64,000 nt of DNA from JAGXSE01 sp040757295. GTDB lineage: Bacteria > Bacillota > PH28-bin88. Below the pieces are notes generated by a model. The model was not told the origin of the DNA and did not search any database. It saw only the letters and a list, made by a program, of their open reading frames with translations. The position numbers and the translations under genes were made by a program. Positions 24,905 through 33,871 of the stretch are shown piece after piece. Position 1 is the first letter of the stretch; every line of letters begins with the position of its first letter. The stretch lies in assembly GCA_040757295.1 (NCBI GenBank), contig JBFLXH010000009.1, forward strand, positions 1-64,000. Reading direction: 5' to 3'.

Positions 24905-25825
24905 ATGAACTGGGCTGTTGTTGCCGAAAAACTGTTTAAAAGATATCAAGCCCTGGAGGCTGTAAAAGGCATCAGTTTCCGGATTGGCAGCCATGAATGC
25001 TATGGATTCCTTGGGCCAAACGGAGCCGGTAAGACTACCACCTTAAAAATGATATACGGTTTTTCTCCTTTAACCGCTGGTAAACTGCTGGTACTGGGAA
25101 TGGATGTGACGGCTGAATTAAGAAGCATTAAGGCCCGGATCGGGGTGGTGCCCCAGGAAGACAACCTGGACCCGGAGTTGACGGTCTTGGAGAACTTGTT
25201 GATGTTTTCTTCCTATTTCGGAATTAGTAAGGAAGAGGCCTTGGGTCGAGCTCCCCGATTGCTGCAGTTTGTGGAGATTGAAGACCGGGCCAATACCCCG
25301 GTGGAGGAACTTTCCGGCGGCTTAAAACGTCGGTTAACCATTGCCAGGGCTCTTGTCAATCAGCCGGAAGTTCTGCTTTTGGATGAACCAACCACAGGGC
25401 TAGACCCACAAGCCCGGCGCTTGATCTGGGACCGGCTGCTGCACCTGAAGCAGGAAGGTGTTACCATCATCCTAACAACTCACTACATGGAGGAAGCCCA
25501 TCGCTTGTGTGACCGCATTGCCATGATGGATCTGGGGGAAATATTGGCCGAAGGGCCGCCGGACCAACTGGTCTCCTTGCATGCAGGCAGGGAAGTATTG
25601 GAGCTTGGCGGCGCTGCCAAGCAAAGGGAAGCTATTGAGAAGACCTTGGAAGGCCTGTACAGCCATTCCTTAGTAGTAGGGGAATCTCTTTTCCTCTATT
25701 CCAATAACGGTAAAGAGTTGTGGTACAGGTTGCAACAGGCGAACGGCATGATCAGCCATCAGCTGCTCCGGCCCACTAACTTGGAAGACGTTTTTTTAAA
25801 GCTGACTGGCAGGGGGTTGGATTGA
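24905..25825 (+). CDS. ABC-2 exporter ATPase (DrrA/NatA-like)
   Basis: A 306-residue ATP-binding subunit. Walker A is GPNGAGKTTTLK, the signature is LSGGLKRRL, Walker B is VLLLDEPTTGLDP, with a following TTHYMEEA. It drives the permease whose ATG lies in the TGATG of its stop. Related systems export antibiotics, sodium or polysaccharide/lipid; the substrate here is unknown. Confidence 0.92.
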   Translation: MNWAVVAEKLFKRYQALEAVKGISFRIGSHECYGFLGPNGAGKTTTLKMIYGFSPLTAGKLLVLGMDVTAELRSIKARIGVVPQEDNLDPELTVLENLLMFSSYFGISKEEALGRAPRLLQFVEIEDRANTPVEELSGGLKRRLTIARALVNQPEVLLLDEPTTGLDPQARRLIWDRLLHLKQEGVTIILTTHYMEEAHRLCDRIAMMDLGEILAEGPPDQLVSLHAGREVLELGGAAKQREAIEKTLEGLYSHSLVVGESLFLYSNNGKELWYRLQQANGMISHQLLRPTNLEDVFLKLTGRGLD

Positions 25826-26613
25826 TGGTTGGCCTAAAATGGTGGCAGATGCCGCTCATATCCTATCGCTCTTGGTTGGTGGTGCGGCGCAACCTGATGG
25901 TTTTTAAAAAGACCTGGCTTACCAATATCGGGTTTAACTTTATTGAGCCACTTTTGTACTTGACGGCCCTCGGGCTTGGCCTGGGAGCTTATGTGAAGGA
26001 GATTCAAGGTTTGCCGTATATCCAGTGGATCGCGCCTGGCCTAATTGCGTCTTCAGCCATGTGGGCAACAGCGATAGAAACTACCTATGACAGCTTTATG
26101 CGAATGAAATATCAACGAATTTACCATGCCATTGCAGCAACCCCAATCAGCCTGGAGGAAGTAGTTGTTGGAGAAATGCTGTTCGGTACTTTCAAAAGCC
26201 TGCTTTATGGTTCAGTTTTCCTTTTGGTGATATTTATAGCCGGCCTGGTTCCTGCGGCAACAGCCTTGCTGGTACCTTTGGTTCTGGTCATTAGCGGGTT
26301 GATCTTTGCGGAATTGGGGATAACCTGGACGGGTCTGGTACCCAAGACGGATCATTTTAGTTATTTCTTTACCCTGATTATTACTCCCATGTTTCTGTTC
26401 GGGGGGATATTCTTTCCTTTAGAAGGGATGCCAGCCGTTGTGCAGGCAGTTGCCTGGCTTACCCCCCTTTATCATTCTGTTCAGCTCATTAGAAGCCTGG
26501 TATTAGGGCAATATTCTTGGCTCTTGTTCGGCCATGCCGCCTGGTTGGCTACTTTTGCCGTGATTTTCTTCCGGATCCCCCTTTTTCTGGTTAGGAAAAA
26601 ATTGGTGCAATAG
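25825..26613 (+). CDS. ABC-2 type permease
   Basis: A 262-residue membrane protein with about six membrane segments (GLVPAATALLVPLVLVISGLI, FFTLIITPMFLFGGIFFPLE) and the ABC-2 permease ending. It is translationally coupled to the ATPase (stop and ATG overlap). I chose ATG at 25825; TTG at 25822 would start three bases earlier. Together with the ATPase it forms a half-transporter pair; cargo unknown. Confidence 0.88.
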   Translation: MVGLKWWQMPLISYRSWLVVRRNLMVFKKTWLTNIGFNFIEPLLYLTALGLGLGAYVKEIQGLPYIQWIAPGLIASSAMWATAIETTYDSFMRMKYQRIYHAIAATPISLEEVVVGEMLFGTFKSLLYGSVFLLVIFIAGLVPAATALLVPLVLVISGLIFAELGITWTGLVPKTDHFSYFFTLIITPMFLFGGIFFPLEGMPAVVQAVAWLTPLYHSVQLIRSLVLGQYSWLLFGHAAWLATFAVIFFRIPLFLVRKKLVQ

Positions 26614-26687
26614 TTCCCCATCGGTTATTAATTGAGGGGTTACTCCATAAATTTAGGATATATTTTTGATCAGGAAAGTGATGTGCA

Positions 26688-27767
26688 ATGACTTGGTTGG
26701 TTAGAGTACGGGCTAGAATACTGAAAACAGGGATTGCCATAGCTTTGGCCCTGACTTTCGCTTCTTGGCTGGGGCTAAAGCCTGGCACTCTGGCAGCTGT
26801 TGCTGCTGTGGTTGCCATGCAGCCCTCCATCAACAAATCTTATAAAACCACTAAGATGCAACTGGTCGCCAATTTCTTTGGCGCCGTAATAGGCGTGGTT
26901 TTTGCCCTTTATATCGGGTATCATCCCGTGGTAGTAGGCATAGCTTCGATTATGGTGATGACAGTTGCGGTAAGGTTGGGGTTTGCTGATGCGGTAACCA
27001 TGGCAGCCATTACCGTTATTGCTATCATGGATAGCCCGGACGCTGACCTGTTGAAATTCGCTCTGAACCGGCTGGCCTTGGTTACTATGGGTTTAGCGAC
27101 AGCTTTCGCTGTTAATGTGGTTATTATGCCGCCGGACTACAGATCCCGGTTGCTGGAGGAAATTGATCATACCCGCAAAAAACTGGAGCGGCTCATGGAG
27201 GCTGTACATGCTGAGATTGCCAGCTCGGACCTTGGCGCCAAATCCCTCATTAAGCAAATGGCTGATGATATCAGATCTGAAATAAATAAGTGCCGGGAAT
27301 TGTACAGCCTGGCAACAGAAAACAGTCTTCCCCTGTTGCTTCCGGGCAAGCAGTTGGAAGATACCAACCGTTGGATTAATGCAATGTATTCCAACCTGGA
27401 GAGACTGTTAGAAGTCCACCATAGCGGGGTCCTGATAGCTGCCGAAGATCAAATGCCCGAACAAAAGCAGGACCTTGCGGAACTTGGCCGGCTTGCCCTG
27501 GAAGTACACCGCCAAGTATTTAACCACCTGATTTTTGGCCACGACTTGAATTCCAATCTCTTAAGCGAATACAACAAAAAACAACTCCAAATCAAAGCGA
27601 CCATTATGCAGGTCTACCGCACTAAGGACATGTTTGAATACCACAATATTTTAATGGAGTATAACCGGTTGGTGCGAAAGACCTGCAAATTAACCACAGT
27701 CCTAGCCCTCGAACTAGATAATAGCTCGGTTACAGGGTCATTACATCAGGAGCCGGCTTCCCATTAG
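26688..27767 (+). CDS. Aromatic-acid exporter (ArAE)-family protein
   Basis: A 359-residue protein with an N-terminal bundle of about six membrane segments (TGIAIALALTFASWLGL, VVGIASIMVMTVAVRLGFAD) followed by a long cytoplasmic helical region (RKKLERLMEAVHAEIA, ELYSLATENSL). This is the DUF939/ArAE layout seen in Gram-positive YgaE/YqjA-type proteins. Substrate not known. ATG at 26688; it lies downstream of the ABC genes with 74 bases between. Confidence 0.8.
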   Translation: MTWLVRVRARILKTGIAIALALTFASWLGLKPGTLAAVAAVVAMQPSINKSYKTTKMQLVANFFGAVIGVVFALYIGYHPVVVGIASIMVMTVAVRLGFADAVTMAAITVIAIMDSPDADLLKFALNRLALVTMGLATAFAVNVVIMPPDYRSRLLEEIDHTRKKLERLMEAVHAEIASSDLGAKSLIKQMADDIRSEINKCRELYSLATENSLPLLLPGKQLEDTNRWINAMYSNLERLLEVHHSGVLIAAEDQMPEQKQDLAELGRLALEVHRQVFNHLIFGHDLNSNLLSEYNKKQLQIKATIMQVYRTKDMFEYHNILMEYNRLVRKTCKLTTVLALELDNSSVTGSLHQEPASH

Positions 27768-27793
27768 TGATATTAAACTGGAGGGATTGGGCA

Positions 27794-28954
27794 TTAGAAA
27801 ATATTGGCTTCATGTTGTTTTCTGCCTGCATTACTGGAAAACCTGGCAGGCGACAGGGTGCTGATATCCATTGAACTGGTTTTTCCATCAACTAGCAGTT
27901 CAGCCAATAACAAGCCAATGGCCGGTGAATGCATAAACCCGTGGCCGGTGAAACCGTTGGCACAGTAAAAACCTTCCGCTTCCTGAGCCTCCCCTAGGAC
28001 AGGCTGGAAGTCGGGCGTAACAGACCGGATCCCGGCATAGGCCTTGGTGATCTTTGCTTCGTCCAGTATGGGTATCCGTTTCACCGCAGCTTGGGCGACT
28101 GGTTCGAAACCGCTCCAATCAACGGTAGTGTCCATGCCTGCGGCTGCCGTTTTATCGGTTCCCCCCATCAAGAGTTGGCCGTTTTGTTCCTGATGCAGGT
28201 AAAACCCGGTGTCCATATCTACCGTTAGGGGTATGGTTCTTGGCAGACCATGGATAGGCTCAGCCACAAAAACCTGCCGGCGGTAGGGTGTTACCGGAAG
28301 GTTTACTCCTGCTAAACCAGCCACACTGGCGGCATAGGGGCCGCCGGCGTTAATTATCTTTGTTGTGGAAACAGCCTGCTTGGGGGTAATCACCTGCCGG
28401 ACTTTCCCCTTTTCTACAATTATGCTAATAACAGGTTCCTCAAAAAATAATTTGACCCCAAGCCTTTTCCCGTGGTTCAGGTACCCTTTGACCATTTCGT
28501 AAGGATCCGCGGACCCATCAATAGGGCAAAAACTGCCGCCATGGAGGTCGGCGGTTTTCAGGTATGGAAACCTCCGACCGATCTCTTCCCGGTTCAATAA
28601 CTGGGAGGGTACCCCCAGTTCCTGCTGCTGGCGGATATCTTTGGCAAACAGCTCCATTTGCTCAAGGCGGGAGGTAACAAAAAGATAGCCGTTTTGCCGG
28701 TAGTTGATAGGATAGCCCATTTCTTCCGCAAAGGATTGAAAAAAGGGAACGCTGAGGAGAGATAGCTCTACGTTTTCTCTGGCAGAAAACTGGTGGCGGA
28801 TGCCGCCGGTGCAGGCTGCCGTGGAACCGGTTCCTTCAAACATCTCTTTTTCCAAGACTATGACCTTTAAGTTGGGGTCTTTTTTCTTTAAGTTATAGGC
28901 TACGCTTAAACCAATGATTCCGGCTCCTATCACAACTACATCGGCAGTATGCAT
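27794..28954 (-). CDS. FAD-dependent amino-acid/amine oxidoreductase (DAO family)
   Basis: A 386-residue flavoprotein of the DAO fold: N-terminal FAD motif VVIGAGIIGLSVAYNL near residue 8, then EGTGSTAACTGGIRHQFS, and near the end GIRSVTPDFQPVLG and GFTGHGFMHSPAIG, as in sarcosine/glycine-oxidase or dehydrogenase-like enzymes. ATG at 28954 follows AGGAGTGG on this strand. The true substrate is open; with the methyl-transfer genes just downstream on the other strand, an N-methyl amino acid is one guess, but the two sets are not co-transcribed. Confidence 0.82.
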   Translation of the reverse strand: MHTADVVVIGAGIIGLSVAYNLKKKDPNLKVIVLEKEMFEGTGSTAACTGGIRHQFSARENVELSLLSVPFFQSFAEEMGYPINYRQNGYLFVTSRLEQMELFAKDIRQQQELGVPSQLLNREEIGRRFPYLKTADLHGGSFCPIDGSADPYEMVKGYLNHGKRLGVKLFFEEPVISIIVEKGKVRQVITPKQAVSTTKIINAGGPYAASVAGLAGVNLPVTPYRRQVFVAEPIHGLPRTIPLTVDMDTGFYLHQEQNGQLLMGGTDKTAAAGMDTTVDWSGFEPVAQAAVKRIPILDEAKITKAYAGIRSVTPDFQPVLGEAQEAEGFYCANGFTGHGFMHSPAIGLLLAELLVDGKTSSMDISTLSPARFSSNAGRKQHEANIF

Positions 28955-29080
28955 TGTTTACCACTCCTATCAACCTGATAACCTCATTTTAGCCTTTGCC
29001 TCGCCTCGCAGTCAACCGGAACGATGGTTTCGGATAGCTCCCCTTGACAAGGATATAATAAGGGTTGGAGGTGGATTAAA

Positions 29081-29299
29081 GTGACTGATAAAAAAGATGG
29101 AATTGAAGATAACCTGGAAAGGGAGGACAAGTGGAACCATCAAGCTCTGGCAGACCAATACAAGAACCATGACCAGCGGGAAAAGTTCCTCTTGGACATC
29201 CTGCAGAGAAAGACTGGTATGACGGCGGACAGGGAGAAAATTCCTTCTGGTTTTAGGACCATGCACCCAAAAATTCTTCCACCGAATAAGGAAGAATAA
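29081..29299 (+). CDS. Small charged hypothetical protein
   Basis: A 72-residue, very hydrophilic protein, acidic at the N-terminus (TDKKDGIEDNLEREDKWNHQ) and basic in the middle. GTG at 29081 follows a good TTGGAGGTGG. A -10-like TATAAT is at 29055-29060 but its -35 is not clear. No family is recognised. It stands alone before a terminator. Confidence 0.55.
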   Translation: MTDKKDGIEDNLEREDKWNHQALADQYKNHDQREKFLLDILQRKTGMTADREKIPSGFRTMHPKILPPNKEE

Positions 29300-29335
29300 T
29301 TACTCGAGAGTATCCTTGACCCGATGTTTATAAAC

Positions 29336-29372
29336 GCCCGGATTAATCCGGGCTTTGTTCACGTAAGCGTTT
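29336..29372 (+). terminator. Terminator after the small hypothetical gene
   Basis: GCCCGGATTAATCCGGGC (29336-29353) is a perfect palindrome. An outer AAACGC...GCGTTT can also pair, and a T-run of seven follows (29370-29376). Confidence 0.7.
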
Positions 29373-29448
29373 TTTTAGAGGAGTTTAATTACCATATGTG
29401 GAAATATTTTTTGAACCTATGTAACCATTCGGAGGGGGCTGATCCCAG

Positions 29449-30504
29449 ATGCGGTTTGACAAACCAGTATTGGCCATAGACGTAGGCGGAGGGACGCAGG
29501 ATATTTTTTTATTTCAACCCGGTCAGCCGGTGGAAAACTGTGTGCAGATGGTCCTTCCTTCCCAGACCCAGGTAATTGCACGGCAGATCAGTGAAATTAC
29601 CAGAAGAAGAAAAGACCTGTTCCTCACGGGCAGCTTAATGGGCGGGGGGGCTTCCAGTTCAGCCGTACGGAAACACCTTGCCGCCGGGTGCCGGGTTTAT
29701 GCTAATCCTAATGCAGCCAAAACCTTGAACGATGACCTGGATAAGGTGCGGGCCATGGGGGTTATTATTACTGAAAATCCACCCGAAAATTGTATTTCAG
29801 TCACTATGGGCGACATCAACCTGCCGGCCTTGACAGCGGCTCTTAAGCCTTTTGCAGTTGAGCTGCCGGAACATATTGCAGTTGCTGTGCAGGATCATGG
29901 TGAAAGCCTGGGCATAAGCAACCGGTTATTTCGTTTCCAACACTGGCAGCGCTTCATGGAGGAAGTTGGGGGGGATATCCGGGGGCTTTTATATAAGGAG
30001 ATTCCCTCATACCTAACCAGAATGCTGGCCGTCAAAGCGGCAGTGCCCCACGCCTATCTGGCCGACACGGGTACCGCTGCTATTTGGGGAGCATTGGAAG
30101 ACCCGCAGGTAGACGACAGACGGGCAGAAGGGGTAATCCTGCTCAATGTGGGGAATCAGCATACTGTGGGAGTACTGCTGAAAGGATGGCAGGTCTATGG
30201 GCTGTTTGAGCATCATACCGGTTTGTTGAACCCTGTAAAATTAATCGATTATGTCAACCGGCTCCGTTGCGGAGTCTTAACCCATGCCGAAGTATACCAG
30301 GATGGCGGCCATGGCTGTTATATTAGCCCTCACTATAGTCCGGCGCAAGGTTTTTCGCTGGTAGCCGTCACTGGGCCAAAGCGGGCCATGAGCCAGGAAG
30401 CCGGGTATTATTTGGCTGTGCCCCACGGCAACATGATGCTGGCCGGCGCCTTCGGGCTGGTGGCAGCTTTAGCTGCCCAACAAAGAAATCGCCAAGAGCA
30501 ATAA
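29449..30504 (+). CDS. DUF1786 actin/Hsp70-fold protein
   Basis: A 351-residue DUF1786 protein. The N-terminus AIDVGGGTQDIFLF is a phosphate-binding loop of the actin/hexokinase/Hsp70 kind, with LADTGTAAIWGAL and ILLNVGNQHTVGVLL further on as likely second phosphate and sugar/adenine loops. DUF1786 has been described only loosely (a link to pyruvate formate-lyase activation). Here it is followed by a corrinoid protein and a pterin methyltransferase. Corrinoid-activating proteins use a similar ATPase fold, so it may activate or load the corrinoid protein; that is inference. ATG at 29449 after GGAGGGGG. Confidence 0.75.
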   Translation: MRFDKPVLAIDVGGGTQDIFLFQPGQPVENCVQMVLPSQTQVIARQISEITRRRKDLFLTGSLMGGGASSSAVRKHLAAGCRVYANPNAAKTLNDDLDKVRAMGVIITENPPENCISVTMGDINLPALTAALKPFAVELPEHIAVAVQDHGESLGISNRLFRFQHWQRFMEEVGGDIRGLLYKEIPSYLTRMLAVKAAVPHAYLADTGTAAIWGALEDPQVDDRRAEGVILLNVGNQHTVGVLLKGWQVYGLFEHHTGLLNPVKLIDYVNRLRCGVLTHAEVYQDGGHGCYISPHYSPAQGFSLVAVTGPKRAMSQEAGYYLAVPHGNMMLAGAFGLVAALAAQQRNRQEQ

Positions 30505-30530
30505 AGCAAACAAATCGCAAAATATTTTAC

Positions 30531-30560
30531 TTGTCCGGGAAAAGACGACGATGATAAAAT
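30531..30560 (+). promoter_or_regulatory. Candidate promoter for the corrinoid protein gene
   Basis: TTGTCC (30531-30536) and TAAAAT (30555-30560) spaced by 18 bases. It lies between DUF1786 and the corrinoid gene, so the latter may also be transcribed separately. Confidence 0.4.
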
Positions 30561-30593
30561 TGAATAAGAAAGGATAGCAAGGAGGTTTTAGCC

Positions 30594-31223
30594 ATGTCTG
30601 TGTTGGAAGATATCAAGCAAGCAGTGATTAACGGGAACCCTCCTAAAGTGAAAGAGTTTACCGAAAAAGCCCTGGCCGGTGGCCTTAACCCTAACGATGT
30701 GATCAACGAAGGCTTAATCGGCGGTATGAGCATTATTGGAGTTAAGTTTAAAAATAATGAAGTTTATGTTCCCGAGGTGCTGATTGCGGCCAGAGCAATG
30801 CATGCGGGAATGGGTGTTATTAAACCCCTGTTGGCTGGCGGCGATATTCAGTCTAAGGGTACATTTGTAATCGGCACTGTCAAGGGCGATCTCCACGATA
30901 TCGGAAAAAACCTTGTGATTATGATGCTAGAAGGCGCCGGTTTTAAGGTTATTGACCTGGGAATAGATGTTCCAACGGAAAAGTTTGTCCAGGCCATTAA
31001 AGAACACAAACCTCAGATCGTAGGACTTTCAGCGCTGTTAACAACTACCATGACCCAGATGAAATCCACCGTTGAAGAACTTAAACCTTACCGCAATTCA
31101 ATTAAGGTGATGATTGGCGGAGCTCCTGTAACTGAAAGGTTTGCTGAGGAAATTGGAGCCGATGCTTATGCTCCCGATGCTGCCACGGCTGTTGAAATAG
31201 CGACGGAACTGCTAGCTTCATAG
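30594..31223 (+). CDS. Corrinoid (B12-binding) methyl-carrier protein
   Basis: A 209-residue methyltransferase corrinoid subunit, like MtaC/MtmC/MttC. The N-terminal half is the helical cap (LNEGLIGGMS-like INEGLIGGMSIIGVKF and VPEVLIAARAMHAGM), then the B12 domain with the DxHxxG motif GDLHDIGKN, and VGLSALLTTTM. The His of that motif would be the lower cobalt ligand. It carries methyl groups between a substrate-side enzyme and the methyltransferase encoded next. A substrate-side (MttB/MtgB-type) enzyme is not visible in the window. Confidence 0.93.
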   Translation: MSVLEDIKQAVINGNPPKVKEFTEKALAGGLNPNDVINEGLIGGMSIIGVKFKNNEVYVPEVLIAARAMHAGMGVIKPLLAGGDIQSKGTFVIGTVKGDLHDIGKNLVIMMLEGAGFKVIDLGIDVPTEKFVQAIKEHKPQIVGLSALLTTTMTQMKSTVEELKPYRNSIKVMIGGAPVTERFAEEIGADAYAPDAATAVEIATELLAS

Positions 31224-31244
31224 GTGAAAGGAGGCCGGCTTTTA

Positions 31245-32042
31245 ATGCTGGTTGTAGGTGAGTTGATCAATTCTACCCGCAAAGCTATTGCCCAGGCTCT
31301 TGAGCAAAGAGATAAGGCCTACTTGCAGGATTTAGCCCGCTGCCAGGTAGAATCAGGCGCCCAAATTATCGATGTCAATGCGGCAGCCGGGGGTAATGAA
31401 GTAGATAACATGAAATGGCTGGTAGAAATCGTTCAGGAGGCTGTGGAAGTTCCTTTATGTGTTGACAGCCCCAACGCTCTTGCCATGGAGGCCGGTCTCA
31501 GCATGTGCCGGGAAAAAGCCATGCTGAATTCCATTACGGCAGAAAACCGGCGCTGGAATGAACTGCTGCCTGTTGTACAAAAATACAGGCCACGAGTAAT
31601 AGCCCTTTGCATGGGCGATGGGGCAATGCCGGAGACTACTCTGGACCGCTTGCGGGAAGCGGAAAAGCTGGTTCCCGGCCTGGTGGCCGCGGGTATCCCG
31701 CTAGAAGACATTTACCTGGATCCGTTAATCAAACCCCTCGGCGTAAATACTCAGTTCGCCATGGAAGCCATCGAAAGTACCCGTGCCCTGCGCCAGGAAT
31801 ATCCCGGTGTTCATATCATTTGCGGTTTGTCCAATGTTTCCTATGGCTTGCCGGAGCGCCGCTTGTTAAACAGAGCTTTTATGGTAATGGCAATTTCTGC
31901 TGGTATGGATGCCTTCATTATGGATCCCTTGGACCAGCCGATGATGTCCTTGCTGGCTGCTGCTAAAGCCTTAGTTGGACAGGACGAATACTGTTTGGAG
32001 TATATTTCCGGTGTCAGGGCAGGAAAGTTCAAGGCAGGCTGA
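31245..32042 (+). CDS. Pterin-type methyltransferase (methyl-THF:corrinoid)
   Basis: A 265-residue pterin-binding TIM-barrel enzyme of the MtgA/AcsE/MtvB kind. It shows GELINSTRK at the start, VESGAQIIDVNAAAGG, then AMLNSITAE and GLSNVSYGLPERRLLN. Such enzymes transfer methyl between tetrahydrofolate and a corrinoid protein. The start is ATG at 31245 after AAAGGAGG (31227-31234); GTG at 31224 overlaps that site. It is coupled to the corrinoid gene 21 bases upstream. Confidence 0.9.
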   Translation: MLVVGELINSTRKAIAQALEQRDKAYLQDLARCQVESGAQIIDVNAAAGGNEVDNMKWLVEIVQEAVEVPLCVDSPNALAMEAGLSMCREKAMLNSITAENRRWNELLPVVQKYRPRVIALCMGDGAMPETTLDRLREAEKLVPGLVAAGIPLEDIYLDPLIKPLGVNTQFAMEAIESTRALRQEYPGVHIICGLSNVSYGLPERRLLNRAFMVMAISAGMDAFIMDPLDQPMMSLLAAAKALVGQDEYCLEYISGVRAGKFKAG

Positions 32043-32054
32043 AGTATCTAGACC

Positions 32055-32084
32055 TTGACAAAACTTTAAGAATAAAGATAAAAT
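32055..32084 (+). promoter_or_regulatory. Promoter of the pyrimidine operon
   Basis: TTGACA (32055-32060) and TAAAAT (32079-32084) with 18 bases between; the -35 is consensus. Confidence 0.7.
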
Positions 32085-32109
32085 AAACCCAATAAAACAT
32101 AAGCCTTTA

Positions 32110-32206
32110 AGTTGGTCCTGTGAGGCCGGTAAGGTGGTATAAGGTAGTTTTTGGCTGATAGGCTACAAATGCCTGTTCCACTGTACGCAGCGGGACAGGC
32201 ATTTTT
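32110..32206 (+). promoter_or_regulatory. PyrR attenuator before pyrR
   Basis: A PyrR-binding loop is visible in GGTCCTGTGAGGCC (about 32114-32127), matching the RUCCNGNGAGGYU anti-antiterminator consensus. It is followed by a terminator: GCCTGTTCC (32171-32179) pairs with GGGACAGGC (32192-32200) and then ATTTTT. UMP-bound PyrR would favour termination, so the operon is shut off by pyrimidines (known from Bacillus). Starts upstream of 32244 would run through this hairpin. Confidence 0.9.
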
Positions 32207-32243
32207 GATGGACTTGAAGGATTATAAACAGGAGGGATTGGCC

Positions 32244-32798
32244 TTGAGCCATAATCTGGCGTTAAAAGCCCAAATTATGGACGGTGAAAAAATTCGCCGT
32301 GCTCTAACCCGGATAGCCCATGAAATAATTGAACGGAACAGGACTGCTGAGAATCTTGTGCTGATTGGTATCAGGCGCCGAGGGGTGCCCCTGGCTGAAC
32401 GATTGGCCAAAATAATCAAGGAGATTGAAGGAGTCACGCTCCCGGTGGGCATTCTGGATATTACCCTATACCGGGATGACTTGACTACCCTAAGCTACCA
32501 GCCGGTAGTCCACAAAACTGAGGTTCCCTTTTCCATTTCGGGCAAGCGGGTTATTTTGGTGGATGATGTGCTGTATACAGGCCGTACTGTGCGGGCCGCT
32601 TTGGATGCCCTGATTGACCTGGGCCGGCCCGAGAATATTCAACTGGCGGTCATGGTAGACCGGGGCCACCGGGAATTACCCATCAGGGCGGATTTTATCG
32701 GCAAGAACCTGCCAACCTCCCGCCGGGAAGTAGTGGCAGTCCACCTGGAGGAGATAGACGGCGAGGATAAAGTAGTCATCCATGAGTTGGAACAGTAA
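32244..32798 (+). CDS. pyrR: Pyrimidine operon attenuation protein / uracil phosphoribosyltransferase
   Basis: PyrR binds leader RNA with UMP and also has weak uracil phosphoribosyltransferase activity. About 184 residues, with EKIRRALTRIAHEIIERN, LIGIRRRGVPLA and the PRPP-binding loop VILVDDVLYTGRTVRAALDAL. TTG at 32244 is preferred: AGGAGG (32230-32235) sits eight bases ahead; TTG at 32238 is too close. It leads the operon right after the attenuator. Confidence 0.95.
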   Translation: MSHNLALKAQIMDGEKIRRALTRIAHEIIERNRTAENLVLIGIRRRGVPLAERLAKIIKEIEGVTLPVGILDITLYRDDLTTLSYQPVVHKTEVPFSISGKRVILVDDVLYTGRTVRAALDALIDLGRPENIQLAVMVDRGHRELPIRADFIGKNLPTSRREVVAVHLEEIDGEDKVVIHELEQ

Positions 32799-32835
32799 AG
32801 AACAGTAAAGCAGAAAAAACTTGGTTCCTTTTAAA

Positions 32836-32900
32836 CCGGTCCCGCGAGGCTGGAAAGGGAGTCCCTGGATTTCAGGCCTCCCTCTGGCTGGCGGGAGGCC
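32836..32900 (+). promoter_or_regulatory. Second PyrR-binding leader before pyrB
   Basis: The pyrR-pyrB gap has a second PyrR-type loop, CCGGTCCCGCGAGGCTGG (32836-32853), and a hairpin GGCCTCCC (32875-32882) with GGGAGGCC (32893-32900). The hairpin is followed by AAATTATTTATG, not a solid T-run, and then by the pyrB ribosome site, so it may be a weaker terminator or work at the level of translation. Confidence 0.75.
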
Positions 32901-32929
32901 AAATTATTTATGTGAAGGAGGCAGTACCC

Positions 32930-33871
32930 ATGGTTTTTGGGCGGAAAGATTTACTAGGACTGCAAGAACTGTCGCGGGATGAAATTAATTTAATTTTGGA
33001 GACAGCCGTTCCCATGAAAGAGATTCTCCAGCGGGACATCAAAAAGGTACCTACCCTCCGGGGCCGCTCAATCCTAACCCTATTTTATGAGTCCAGTACT
33101 CGCACCAGGACCTCATTCGAGGCAGCAGCAAAATACATGAGCGCTGATACCTTCAATATCGCTACCAGCTCCAGCAGTGTAACCAAAGGAGAAAGCCTGG
33201 TAGATACCGCCTGGACTTTGGAAGCCATGGGAGTGGATGTAGTCATTATCCGGCACTCCGCTTCCGGTTCACCACACTATCTGGCTAAAAGACTGAAAGC
33301 CTCGGTAATTAACGCCGGGGATGGCACCCACGAACACCCTACCCAGGCCCTCCTGGATATGTTTACAATCAAAGAAAAACTGGGCCGGTTAGAAGGTTTG
33401 GAAGTTGCTATCGTGGGGGATATTTTCCACAGCCGCGTCGCCCGGTCCAACATCCTGGGCCTGGTGAAAATGGGGGCCAAAGTCCGGGTGGTGGGCCCCA
33501 GCACGCTAATGCCCAAGCAAATCGGTGAACTGGGAGTTACCGTCCACTCCCGCATTGAGGAAGCCCTGGAAGGGGTGGATGTAATCAATGTGCTCAGGAT
33601 CCAAAGGGAGAGGCAGCAAAAAGGTCTGTTTCCATCCCTGAGAGAATATGCCAGGCTCTATTGCGTCACCCCTGAGCGGGTTCGCTATGCCAAGCCAGGG
33701 GCCTTGATCCTGCATCCAGGGCCAATGAACCGGGGAGTGGAAATCGCCCCCGAAGTTGCCGACGGCACCCAGTCATTAATTCTGGAACAAGTTACAAACG
33801 GAGTTGCTGTGCGGATGGCCATACTTTACTTGATTATGGGAGGTGCAGGCTCACATGGAGTTACTGCTTAA
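32930..33871 (+). CDS. pyrB: Aspartate carbamoyltransferase catalytic chain
   Basis: Joins carbamoyl phosphate to aspartate, the first committed step of pyrimidine synthesis. 313 residues, with the carbamoyl-phosphate loop FYESSTRTRTSFE near residue 49 and HPTQALLDMFTIKE, GDIFHSRVARSN and HPGPMNRGVE for aspartate binding. ATG at 32930 follows AAGGAGGC; GTG at 32912 overlaps that site. No regulatory pyrI is present. Its 3' end overlaps pyrC by 17 bases. Confidence 0.97.
   Translation: MVFGRKDLLGLQELSRDEINLILETAVPMKEILQRDIKKVPTLRGRSILTLFYESSTRTRTSFEAAAKYMSADTFNIATSSSSVTKGESLVDTAWTLEAMGVDVVIIRHSASGSPHYLAKRLKASVINAGDGTHEHPTQALLDMFTIKEKLGRLEGLEVAIVGDIFHSRVARSNILGLVKMGAKVRVVGPSTLMPKQIGELGVTVHSRIEEALEGVDVINVLRIQRERQQKGLFPSLREYARLYCVTPERVRYAKPGALILHPGPMNRGVEIAPEVADGTQSLILEQVTNGVAVRMAILYLIMGGAGSHGVTA

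Noticed and set aside
32151..32243. Upstream extension of pyrR
   Set aside because: It overlaps the PyrR attenuator hairpin and lacks a ribosome site.
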